Source: Gracilaria domingensis (lineage: Eukaryota; Rhodophyta; Florideophyceae; Gracilariales; Gracilariaceae). Taken from it: 42,947 nucleotides of DNA. Made by a program: the position numbers and the translations under genes. Positions 22,497-31,501 of this stretch are shown here, in pieces. The notes beneath the pieces were generated by a model, which was given only the letters and a program-made list of their open reading frames with translations, was not told the DNA's origin and ran no database searches. The first letter of the stretch is position 1. Each line of letters opens with the position of its first letter. The DNA is taken from NCBI GenBank assembly GCA_022539475.1, contig VCMS01000387.1, positions 1 to 42,947 of the forward strand, written 5' to 3'.

Positions 22497-23284
22497 TGTT
22501 GGACGTTGACCCTGTGCTGTCACTGAAAACCAAAAGTGCTGGAGAGCATGGGCTGTTTTGGAGGGTGCCGTTGGAAAAGCGCATATGCGCCTCTGAGCAA
22601 AATCAACGTGAAACGGGCTTCTGATTGGTTACTGCAAATGGTCATATGCATTGTGGTTGGTACAAGTGTTGTGGCGCTAATGGGTTGTTTTCAGGGTACA
22701 CGTGTGTAGCTAGTACACTGGGCATGCTGTACATGATGCACAGGGTACACATGTATGTACGTGGACATGTAGGACAGCTTCATGTGACTTTGGCACTATG
22801 GTGAAGAGTAGATGCGCTGTCAAGAGGTTTACACTGTGGTATTGTTGGTGACGTAGGACTTGGAGTGAGTGTGTGGTGACCTGTTAGTTGGTGAGCTTGT
22901 ACGTAACTGTTATGGTGGCGTGCACGGATTACAGTGTGTTGGCACTATGTGAATCTGTACATGGTGATGGTTATGTGTAGGCACGTAACTTGATGTGCAC
23001 GGTTGTGCAGTGTTGTGCGTTGTTGTGCTTTGTTGTTGTAAGCTGTCATGATAGTGTGGCAGTGTTACCATGTTATGTTAGAAGATGATTGGTAGTATTG
23101 AGTGTCTCTAGCTAGTGGTTTAGGTATTGCTTGGAGTTGGAGTTGTGCAATGGTTGCGCAAAGTAGTTCTATATAAGCGGTGACTCGAGCGCCTGCAAGT
23201 AAATTCCGAGCCAGAGCTGGCGAACTTCCCTTCATTCCCCCCATCCTTTCTTCAACCTTCCCTTCTCAGCTACAACCTCTATCA
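22497..23284 (+). repeat. 5' LTR of copia copy A
   Basis: 788 bp starting TGTTGG and ending CTATCA, directly before the primer-binding site. It matches 28610-29360. It contains GTGCACTGTTGTGC-type short repeats and a TATA box near its 3' part. The TG...CA ends agree with integrase-processed LTRs. Confidence 0.88.
23170..23177 (+). promoter_or_regulatory. LTR TATA box
   Basis: TATATAAG, conserved in both LTRs (also 29272-29279), in the position expected for the retroelement RNA start. Transcription would begin in the downstream 30 or so bases. Confidence 0.6.
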
Positions 23285-23306
23285 GGTTATGGGCCTAGCC
23301 CCGCTG
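23285..23306 (+). other. Primer-binding site for a half initiator-Met tRNA
   Basis: Immediately after the LTR the sequence reads GGTTATGGGCCTAGCC. It is nearly complementary to the anticodon stem-loop region of initiator tRNA-Met (GGGCCCAUAACC in the tRNA) rather than to its CCA end. Drosophila copia uses such an internally cleaved tRNA-iMet as primer. The match was recognised by eye from family knowledge. Confidence 0.75.
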
Positions 23307-24540
23307 ACCTCTGCCGTTATCGTTCGTCTATAGCCGCTCTCCCTCACCGCCGTTCACCCGCTTCGCTGTTTTCCCTTCTTTCTCCTTTCGTCGTTGCGTC
23401 GGGTGTGTTGACCGTGTTGTTGGTTGGTGTTGATCTTCTTCTTTCGGTCTTGCGTTCCTCCCTGAGGGCGTTGTAGTGGTAGTGTTTCGACGTTGATTCT
23501 GTATCGTGATTGTGTTTGGGCGCTCGTTGTTGCCCGTGTTGTCGATCGCTATCCGTTTTGTTTGGTCTCCCTCTGTCGTTATTGTTGGGATCCCCGCGTC
23601 GTGTTGCGGGTTATGATCCGAGAGGTTGAGAACCGTTCGTTGTTCAAGTCTGTGCACTGCGTGTGTGCTCAGCAGTTGTTGAGGTCTGTGCACTGTGTGT
23701 GCTCAGCGTTTGGGGTTGTCATCTGAGATCCAGCGACGAGCGGTTGATCCGAGCAATCGGGGACGTTAGTCTGGCGGCTTGAACCAAAGCGGACGTGCTG
23801 TCTAGCGGGCTCCCACCGGTCCTTCGGGTCGGATAACGGTGTCGGTCGGAAGACCTGGTAGTACCGCGAGTGCTGAAGTGGACGGGGTGCCGTGACGCAC
23901 TGTTGGACTTGGGTGGCTGACCTTTGTAGTTGTTGACCTGACTTTGTGTCGGGTTTTTGATCTGTGGTGAAGGCAAAACAAAACGAGCTTTTGATCCGTG
24001 CAACCTCGGTTGAGCGGGGAGGCGACGTACCGAAGGCTGACCTCCTTTTCAGGATCAGGCAGCGTGTGGGCATTATTGTCTGCTCGTTAGGAGCGTACCT
24101 TGGTTTGTCATAGTAGCTGCAGTTTCGAGGTCGCGCAAGTTCTTGCAAGAGGCCAGATTGGGTTAAGTGGTGAAGACATATCTTTGGTCATTAACCATCC
24201 TTTGGACGCCTCGTAGAGAGCAACGCGCCTTCTCCTGGAACGCAGGAGGAGGTAGACTGCAGAAGTCGTTTCCTACCCGGAGGGTCTCCGGGGGTCAGGG
24301 GTCCGATCCCCTAGGGTACTGGGAATTTAGTTCCTGCCAGTGGTCCCGACTATTGAAGTTTTTGTTGTTGTTGTTGTTGTTTGCCGTTGTTGTTGTTTGC
24401 AGTTTTTGTTGTTTGCTGCTGTTGTTTACTGCTGTTATTTTCTGTCGTTGTTTGCCGTCCTTGTTTGCTGTCGTTGTTTGCCGTTGCTGTCTACCTGCCA
24501 CCGTCGTATTTGATTTGCTCCCCTCTTTCCTTCTCACAAC
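23307..24540 (+). other. Long copia leader with GTT-rich tract
   Basis: 1.2 kb of untranslated leader between the PBS and gag. The block at about 24186-24358 is conserved in copy B. It is followed by an imperfect (TTG)n/(TTTGCTG)n tract at 24361-24490. The tract has a different length in copy B, as expected of a microsatellite. The short ORFs here are not credible. Confidence 0.6.
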
Positions 24541-25497
24541 ATGGATTCGTTCAGTGGGCTAAAGATCGAGAAATTGGGTGAAAATAACTTCCACACATGG
24601 AAGCAGAAGATTCAGTACGTACTTGCACTGAAAGACCTCAAGAACCATCTCACCACTTCTGCACCCACCGATGAAGAGGAACTGGCGAAATGGCAAATCC
24701 GAGACGAAAGGGCTAGAGCGATCATTGGACTCACGCTTGCCGACGAGCACTTGGATCACATTCGTGACATTGACACTGCTGCTGACGCATGGAAGGCCAT
24801 CTGCAATGTGCTTCAACGCAAGACTCTTCTGAACCGGATCAACGCCAGACGTGCTTTCTACTCTGTCAAAATGCGCGAGGACGAGAAGATGTTGCAATTC
24901 ATCAATCGTGTTCGGCACTTGGCCTCCGACCTCAAGAGTATGGACGTCAACGTCGAAGAAGAGGACATTGCTATGGCTGCTCTATGTGGACTTCCGGAAC
25001 GTTTCGAACACCTCATTGTTGCAATTGACACCACGATCGGAGATCGCGAACTCACCATGGAGTTTGTGAAGAGCTGTCTGTTGCAAGAAGAGCAACATAT
25101 GAGTGATCGTGCCAAGGAGGAGTTCGGTGGTGATGCAGCACTCGTGGGACGCCAGTTTCGTAGGAAGTCATTGAAGTGGGTTGTGTGTTACTATTGTGGC
25201 ATAAAGGGTCATATCCAGAAGAACTGTTTCAAAAAGCAACGTGATGGGGCTAACAAGGATCAGATCGATGCTGCTCACCCAAGTGTACATACCGCGCTCA
25301 ACGATGAGCAAGGTACGGGCGGCAGCGATTCTGACTTTGTATGCCTCATTGCGAATGGTGCCGACAAGGCCACTAACAGTGACTGTATTGTTGACTCTGG
25401 AGCTACTGCGCACATGACGTATGAAGACTCAATGCTCCAAACGTACGAGACAAATTCACGAGAGAAAGGTGTCGTCGGGTGTGAGTATCGGCAATGA
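24541..25497 (+). pseudogene. gag: Copia gag and protease start (copy A), cut off by a 13 bp insertion
   Basis: It starts at ATG 24541. A gag domain (about residues 10-200) is followed by the zinc knuckle CYYCGIKGHIQKNC and the protease block CIVDSGATAHM. The normal Trp before IVDSGA is Cys here. A 13 bp insertion at 25455-25467, absent in copy B, throws the frame to an early stop at 25495-25497. The inserted bases make an imperfect tandem duplication of ACGAGACAAATTC. In an intact element the frame would continue into pol as one polyprotein. Confidence 0.9.
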
Positions 25498-28400
25498 TTC
25501 CAAGTTGCAGTCTGTTGGTCACGGAAGTGTGGAGCTCGATCTGACTGTGGAAGGGTCCAAACGTAAGTGCAAGCTGAAGCAAGTGATGCACGTGCCTAAC
25601 TTGCGGTACCACCTGTTGTCAGTGCCGCAGATTTGTGATTTGAACTGCACGGTAGTGTTTGACAAAGAAAAGGTATGTGTGTACAAGGGGTCAAAAGTGG
25701 TTGCCGTTGGGCGCCGCGTCAAAGACCTGTACTACCTTTGCACTGCTGCAGAGCAGCTCACGGACACGGACAGTGCACTTGTGTCAGACTTGTCTCTTTG
25801 GCATGCTCGAATGGCTCATGTGAATGTGGAAGGCATCAAGCAGATGGCTCGAAATGGCGTTGTGTCAGATCTGAATGTGGATGTGGCTGAGAAGGTGGAT
25901 GTGTGTGGCTCATGTGTAGTGGGCAAAGCAACCCGTGCTCCGACTCCCAAGCAAGGGGGGAAAAGAGCTGAACACGTACTGGACCTGGTACACTCCGATA
26001 TTTCGGGTCCAGTGAACGTGAAGTCCTTGGGAGACTCGCACTACTTTGTCACATTCATCGATGACCACAGCCGTTACTGCTTCTTGTACATGCTCAAGAC
26101 GAAGGATGAGGTGTTCCGGATGTTCATCAAGTGGCTCAGGTTTGTGGAGAACCAGATGGGCAGGAAAGTGTTAACCATCATCGCTCGCAAGAGTGTGTTG
26201 CGTGCATTGCGCACTGACAATGGTGGTGAGTACTTGTCCAATCGGTTCTCCGAAAAGCTTGAGCAGTACGGTATTGAGCATCAGCGAACTGTGCCTTACA
26301 ATCCACAGCAGAACGGGCTAGCCGAGAGGTTCAACCGCACACTCATGGACTTGGTCAGGTCAATGTTGCATCACAAGAATGTGCCAAAAACCTTTTGGGC
26401 TGAGGCTCTGAATGTCTCTGTGTATGTGCGCAACAGAGTGACCTGCAAAGCGCTTCCGAGTGACGTGACGCCGTTTGAGCTGTGGCATGGACAGAAGCCT
26501 GATCTGAGCAATCTGCGTGTGTTTGGTAGCCGTTGCTGGTACAAGGTGGTTGATCACAAGTTGAAGAAGCTGGAAGAGCGTGCAGTGGAGTGCATCTTCA
26601 TTGGGTACACTTCAGGCTCCCACGGGTACAAGTTGTGGGACAGCCAGAAGAAGAAGGTGATTGTGTCACGAGATGTGAGGTTTGACGAGTGCTCTGCAAC
26701 TGGAAGTGACGAGCACTCTGAAGACGAGGACTACGCGGATATCGACTTGGTTGACAAGTCGAGATCTACTGAAGCCTCAACCTCCGACACATCCGCCGAT
26801 CATTCTGAAGATGACTCTTCTGCACCAGCTTCTCATGAGAGTACCACGAATTCCAGTACGGATGAACACACCACACCAGTTCCACAAGATGAGCCGGAAG
26901 TGACAGAGACGCAGCCCCTTCGTAGATCCACGCGTCAGAGAAAGACGCCATCCTCGTGGTGGCGTGGTGCCAGTGCTTTCCTTACAGCCAGTGATGATAC
27001 TCCTTCGTCGTACGGTGACGCAGTGTCACGTCCTGATTCCGAAGCTTGGAAGAAGGCGATGAAGAGTGAGTATCAATCGTTGATGGAGCACGACACATGG
27101 GATCTAGTGCCAAGGCCAGCAGACAGCAATGTGATTTCGTCCAAGTGGGTGTATGTACAGAAGTATGAGGCTTCGTCATCTGGTGAACCGACAGTGCGTT
27201 ACAAGGCTCGTGTGGTTGCAAGAGGCTTCCTGCAGATCGAGGGTGTGGACTTCTCAGAGACATATGCACCTGTGGTGAAGTTCACATCCATCAGAATGAT
27301 CCTGTCAGTCACTGCCGTACGAGACTTCCACTTGCACCAGATGGATGTGAAGACTGCGTTTCTGAACGGTGACCTTGACGAGACAGTGTACATGGAGCAG
27401 CCAATGGGATTCACACAGCAGGGAAAGGAGGACTTGGTGTGCCGACTGAAGAAAGCGATCTATGGGCTTAGACAAGCACCAAGACAGTGGCACGCCAAGA
27501 TATACGCCTTCCTTGTTGGTGAAATGCACCTCAAGCCGAATGACGCAGACGAGTGTGTCTACACCGGGATCATACTGGGTTTCTTGGTTATCATTGCTCT
27601 GTATGTTGACGACTTGCTGATTGCCAGTCCGAGCATGAAAACCTTGGAGCGTGTGAAGGCAGAGCTGTCAAGTCGTTTCCGCATGAAGGACCTCAAAGAA
27701 GCTCGCATGGTTCTTGGATTTGAAATCCATCGAGACAGAACCAAGCGAGAGCTGTACTTGACTCAGTCAGCGTACACGAACAAGGTCCTGGAGCGATTTG
27801 GCATGCAGCTGTCGAAACCCGTTGACACTCCTATGGAGTGCGGTGTGGACTTGTCTGTTGAGGAGGAAGTGCTCACGCATGTACCGTATCGTCAGGCGAT
27901 TGGCTGCCTCATGTATCTCTCTGTGGGAACTCGTCCGGATATCTAATATGCTGTGGCTAAGCTGGCCAAGTATGTTGAGAAGCCGGGCAACACTCACTGG
28001 AAGGCGGTCAAGCGTGTTGTTCGCTATCTCAATGGCACTACCACGTTCGGGTTGACGTATGGCTCCAGCACTGATTTCCAACTGCACGGCTATGTGGACT
28101 CCGACTGGGCTGGCGATGTTGCCAACCGCAAGTCCACTAGTGGATACTTGTTCATGATGTGCGGTGGTGCTGTGTCGTGGTCGTCTCGTCAACAGGAGGT
28201 AGTTGCTCTGTCGAGTGCAGAGGCTGAGTACGTGAGCTTGTGCTCTGGCACGAAGGAGGCAATCTGGCTTAGGCGACTTTGGAACGGCATTGGCAGTGCA
28301 ATTGGAATCGAGGCAGACGGGTCTGCAAAGCTGCTAATTGAACCAACTCCCATGTATGTTGACAACTAGGGCAGTATTGACCTTGCTCGAAATGGAGTGG

Positions 28401-28588
28401 TGAACAGGAGAACCAAACACATTGAGATTCGGTTCCACTTCACTCGAGAAGCTGTGCAGGCCAAGTCGATTGTACTGTTCTACTGCCCGGCGGATTCCAT
28501 GGTTGCCGACATGCTGAATAAGCCACTTGCCCGAGTGCAGCACGAGAGGTTCCGCGAAGCCGGTGGTGTGATCCACATAGAAGTTTGA
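25468..28588 (+). pseudogene. pol: Copia pol: protease end, integrase, RT, RNase H, with two nonsense codons
   Basis: Resumes in the frame after the 13 bp insertion. The GAG-pre-integrase zinc region (LWHARMAHVNVEG...CGSCVVGKA) is followed by the integrase core DDE residues (HSDISGP, RTDNGGEYLS, GLAERFNRTL). An acidic linker comes next, then RT (LHQMDVKTAFLNGDL, with catalytic YVDDLLIA), then RNase H (GYVDSDWAGD, SSAEAEYVSL). TAA at 27944-27946 follows RPDI where one residue is expected before YAV. TAG at 28367-28369 stands in the YVDN.GSIDLARN block. The first nonsense removes RNase H and the second the last 73 residues. The last stop, 28586-28588, is followed by the polypurine tract. Confidence 0.93.
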
Positions 28589-28598
28589 AGTCAGTGAC

Positions 28599-28609
28599 AG
28601 AGGGGGGGG
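28599..28609 (+). other. Polypurine tract
   Basis: AGAGGGGGGGG directly before the 3' LTR. It would prime plus-strand DNA synthesis. Confidence 0.8.
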
Positions 28610-29360
28610 TGTTGGATGTTGACGCTGTGCTGCCATTGACAACCAAAAGTGCTGGGGAGCATGGGCTGTTTTGGAGGGTGCCGTTGGAAAAGCGCATGTG
28701 CGCCTCTGCACAAACTCAACGTGAAACGGGCTTCTGATTGGCTACTGCAAATGGTCATATGCATTGTGGTTCGTACAAGTGTTGTGGCGCTAATGGGTTG
28801 TTTGCAGGGTACACGTGTGTAGCTAGTACACTGGGCATGCTGTACATGATGCACAGGGTACACACGTATGTACGTAGACATGTAGGACAGCTTGGTGTAA
28901 CTTGGGCACTATGGTGAAGAGTTGATGCGGTGTCAAGAGGATTACAGTGTGGTGTTGTTGGTGACGTAGGACTTGGAGTGAGTTTGTGGTGAAGTGTTGT
29001 TGGTGAGCTTGTGCGTAACTGTTATGGTGTCGTGTAGGGATTACAGTGTGTTGTCACTATGTGAATCTGTGCATGGTCATGGTTATGTGTAGGCACGTAA
29101 GTTGTTGTGCACTGTTGTGCACTGTTGTGCTTTGTTGTTGTAAGCTGCCATGATAGTGTGGGAGTGTTACCATGTTATGTTAGAAGATGATTGGTAGTAT
29201 TGAGTGTCTCTAGCTAGTGGTTTAGGTATTGCTTGGAGTTAGAGTTGTGCGATGGTTGCGCAAAGTAGTTCTATATAAGCGGTGACTCGAGCACCTCCAA
29301 GTAAATTCCGAGCCAGAGCTGGCGAACTTCCTTTCATTCCCCCCATCCTTTCTCTCAACC
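28610..29360 (+). repeat. 3' LTR of copia copy A, end truncated
   Basis: Starts TGTTGGATGTTG and aligns with the 5' LTR, including the TATA box, up to about 29360. There the similarity stops about 30 bases before the expected CA end. The following DNA is unrelated to the copia leader or to copy B. Confidence 0.85.
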
Positions 29361-29739
29361 CTCGTCTGTGTTTCCGGGATGCTAGTTTACAGTTCAAAAA
29401 TCGCAGAAAAAAATGCTAGTATTTCATATGTTAAATTGCGATTAGTGGAAGTTTGAAGTGGAAGAAAAACTAGAGTAAACTCCAGATTCTGCAGTATGGT
29501 TTGAATGGAATACTAGGCTTAACTTTCAAACTACGAGCTATTTCTAAGAAATATGAAAGTTGCTAGAATCTTAGAACTAACTTCCATTTCTGCTAGTTCA
29601 CTAGTACTACCGGTCCATCGGTCCAAAAGAGCCATCGGTCCGAAAGCACGGTGGAAGTTCCATCCTAGCAGAAATGAATGTTATTGATGCAGTATTGCAG
29701 GTTCATGCAAGGTATAGCACCACATGAAAACAGGTCCAA
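29361..29739. repeat. AT-rich inverted-repeat stretch (MITE-like)
   Basis: No ORF. It contains nested inverted repeats: CATTTCTGCTAG at 29585 against CTAGCAGAAATG at 29665, and CTAGTATT near 29413 against AATACTAG near 29508. A direct repeat, CCATCGGTCC, occurs near 29614 and 29632. The composition differs from both sides. It may be a small non-autonomous element or rearranged debris at the LTR breakpoint. Confidence 0.45.
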
Positions 29740-30307
29740 ACCGGTCATCGTACACATCTCCACCCTACTTCCCACCCCCGAAAATCCATTCTGACATCAC
29801 CAAAGAAGCCCTGTATCATTTGGAAGACAATTACGCATCGAAACTCACCGAATAGATACCCTGAAAATGCTCTCGTTGCCCTCAATGTAGACATCCCCTT
29901 GGTTAGTTTTCTGTTGCCTAGTCTCTTCGTCCATCCCAACATGGAAATAAACACACTTACCTCAACATTCTTCGCCATCTTCATCTCCCCAACTCCCTCG
30001 AAAACATCTCAACTGCACAATTTCCAGCACCGCCACCGATCCATTGCCATCCAACGCACCTGCACATGCACAAACACAAGCTAGTCAAATACTCCGTTAG
30101 ATACTTTTCCATCTTCGAAACTTTCCCAAATGCACAGTTATCTACTTACCATGTGTCCCTACCTCACCAATAGCCTCGAAAACACGAATCAAACTGTCCC
30201 GAAAATCCTGCACATACACATAAAACAGTAACCAGTTAGCATTCTTATCAGAAATCGAACAAAAAACATCTCGTACTTACCCCGACGTGTACCTTGCCAT
30301 CCACACC

Positions 30308-30417
30308 GAACTCTGACCAACAAGAATTTGGAGTAATGGAAAAGAATGATTACCTGGAAGGCCTCCGTTGAGGTAATCATTCTTTCCATGACCCCAAACT
30401 CTTGTTCGTCAGAGTTC
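30308..30417. repeat. Long hairpin, about 48 bp arms, 15 nt loop
   Basis: The arms 30308-30355 and 30371-30417 are reverse complements apart from four mismatches and one extra A. The loop is GGAAGGCCTCCGTTG. The outer ends read GAACTCTGAC and GTCAGAGTTC. In an RNA from either strand this folds into a long, nearly continuous stem. It could be a small-RNA precursor, a tiny foldback element or a snap-back duplication of an exon. Confidence 0.8.
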
Positions 30418-30962
30418 AGGGTCATTAGCATGATTCCTCTAGAAACCCAACCACCCAGCCACATCGTAACAATTCTCCCTTATCCACTTCACCTCAAAAA
30501 ACACGTTACACATAGGAAACGAAGTAAACCACCGCCTTCCGCCCCATCCCCATTCCACTTCCAATCCAAAGATCCCGCACGCTATAACTCCATGAACCTA
30601 TCGCGCTCATTCTCGCAAATAGCCCCCGCCGCGCAGTCACATATCCCGTTAGCTAACTCTTCGCTCTTCGAAACATTCTCAAATGAACACTCATCTACTT
30701 ACCATGTGTCCCCTACCTCACCAATACCCTCGACAACACGCATCAAACTGTCCCAAAAGCCCTACGCATACGCATACAACATTATCCAGTTAGCATTCAC
30801 ATCAAAAGTCGAACAAAAAGCTTCTCAAACTTACCCATAGGCCCCCGCTCAAGACATTCACGCTAACCTGCTTCCAAATCCTTTCCGTGCGTCTCGCAAA
30901 ATCACGTAACGTTCCGCAGTTAGACTTCGCAAACACCATCAGCATCAAAAGGTCTCACTTAC

Positions 30963-31097
30963 ATTGAACCCATTCAGTACGCATCCCAAACATAAAAAAC
31001 CTGAACTACTCCGGTTCCAATCCAAAGATTCCGCACGCTGCAGCTTCATGAACCTGTCGCGCTCATTCTCGCACACAGCCGCCGCCGCGCAAAAACA
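30963..31097 (-). other. Intact-looking Cys-rich exon of the duplicated-exon gene
   Basis: 135 nt between acceptor ACCAG and donor GTAAGT, with exactly 45 open codons. Encoded features are five Cys (CFC, VCEN, LCLGC) and the charged helix ENERDRFMKLQRAESLDW. A diverged duplicate at about 30540-30640 keeps CENERDRFMEL, then a TAG. Confidence 0.45.
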
Positions 31098-31210
31098 CTG
31101 GTCAGAGTCGCCCATATTCGCCATATCAAACATTTACGCCTCGACTTACCTGTTTCGCACGTTTCACATCCCAGGACAGGACTCTGGGAGGCAACGCCAC
31201 TGAAGCTCAC

Positions 31211-31501
31211 AGAAAAAGAACTTCAATCGCAGCCACACTGTACGTCAATCATCGCCGGCCTCGTAATGCGCCGTCCGCGAAAATTTTTGAAAGTTGTGTT
31301 CAGAAAAGTTCGAAATCCTCCCCACACTGAAACATGCAGGAAAGGTACGTAAACGATCACGTGCACGGTGGATTTGGTGGCGTGTAAACACACTTTATAC
31401 TCTCCCCTGCAGGGTGCTCCAAGATTCTGCGCCGCACCATCACCACCGACCTCCCTCTGCAAGCAACTTCCCTCACTACTTTCATACCCTCTCACCCAGC
31501 C
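31211..31501. other. Upstream region of the Plavaka-like transposase
   Basis: About 290 bp between the exon-repeat gene and the transposase start. No ORF is supported. The likely transposase promoter and possible left end of the element lie here, but I could not identify a terminal repeat. Confidence 0.35.

Larger units (their letters stand above)
22497..29360 (+). mobile_element. Ty1/copia LTR retrotransposon (copy A), full structure but inactive
   Basis: The order is 5' LTR, primer-binding site, long leader, gag, protease, integrase, RT, RNase H, polypurine tract and 3' LTR. Integrase preceding RT defines the copia superfamily. A hand count over the first 400 or so aligned LTR bases gives about 7 percent difference, so the insertion is old. 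Coding lesions are a 13 bp insertion in protease, TAA between RT and RNase H, and TAG near the end of RNase H. The 3' LTR lacks its last 30 or so bases, so no target-site duplication can be checked. Confidence 0.95.
29740..31210 (-). pseudogene. Multi-intron gene relic with tandemly duplicated exons
   Basis: Read on the minus strand, eight consensus 5' splice sites occur in 1.3 kb. Seven are GTAAGT (starting at 31149, 30962, 30834, 30702, 30280, 30149 and 29960) and one is GTGAGT (29848). Several are followed by a CTAAC branch-point motif and a CAG or TAG acceptor. One exon type (30703-30761 and 30150-30207) would read GFWDSLMRVVEGIGEVGDTW in one copy and DFRDSLIRVFEAIGEVGTH in the other. Both copies are preceded by 73 nt introns, and decayed versions lie further down. 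A second exon type (30963-31097, 45 codons, phase 0) encodes a Cys-rich stretch with CENERDRFMKLQRA. Its duplicate near 30540-30640 has an in-frame TAG. I recognise no family. In-frame stops in several copies argue for a relic, but the 5'-most exons look intact. Confidence 0.5.

Noticed and set aside
22900..23060. GTTGTGC-type short repeats as a CRISPR array or satellite
   Set aside because: They are imperfect, without regular spacers, and are part of both LTRs.
23180..24148. ORFs of 94-159 codons in the copia LTR and leader
   Set aside because: They lie in untranslated retroelement sequence and are not conserved as proteins.
10482..28369. Stop-codon reassignment to explain the many internal stops
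   Set aside because: The internal stops include TAA, TAG and TGA, and intact genes end at the same codons, so no single reassignment fits.
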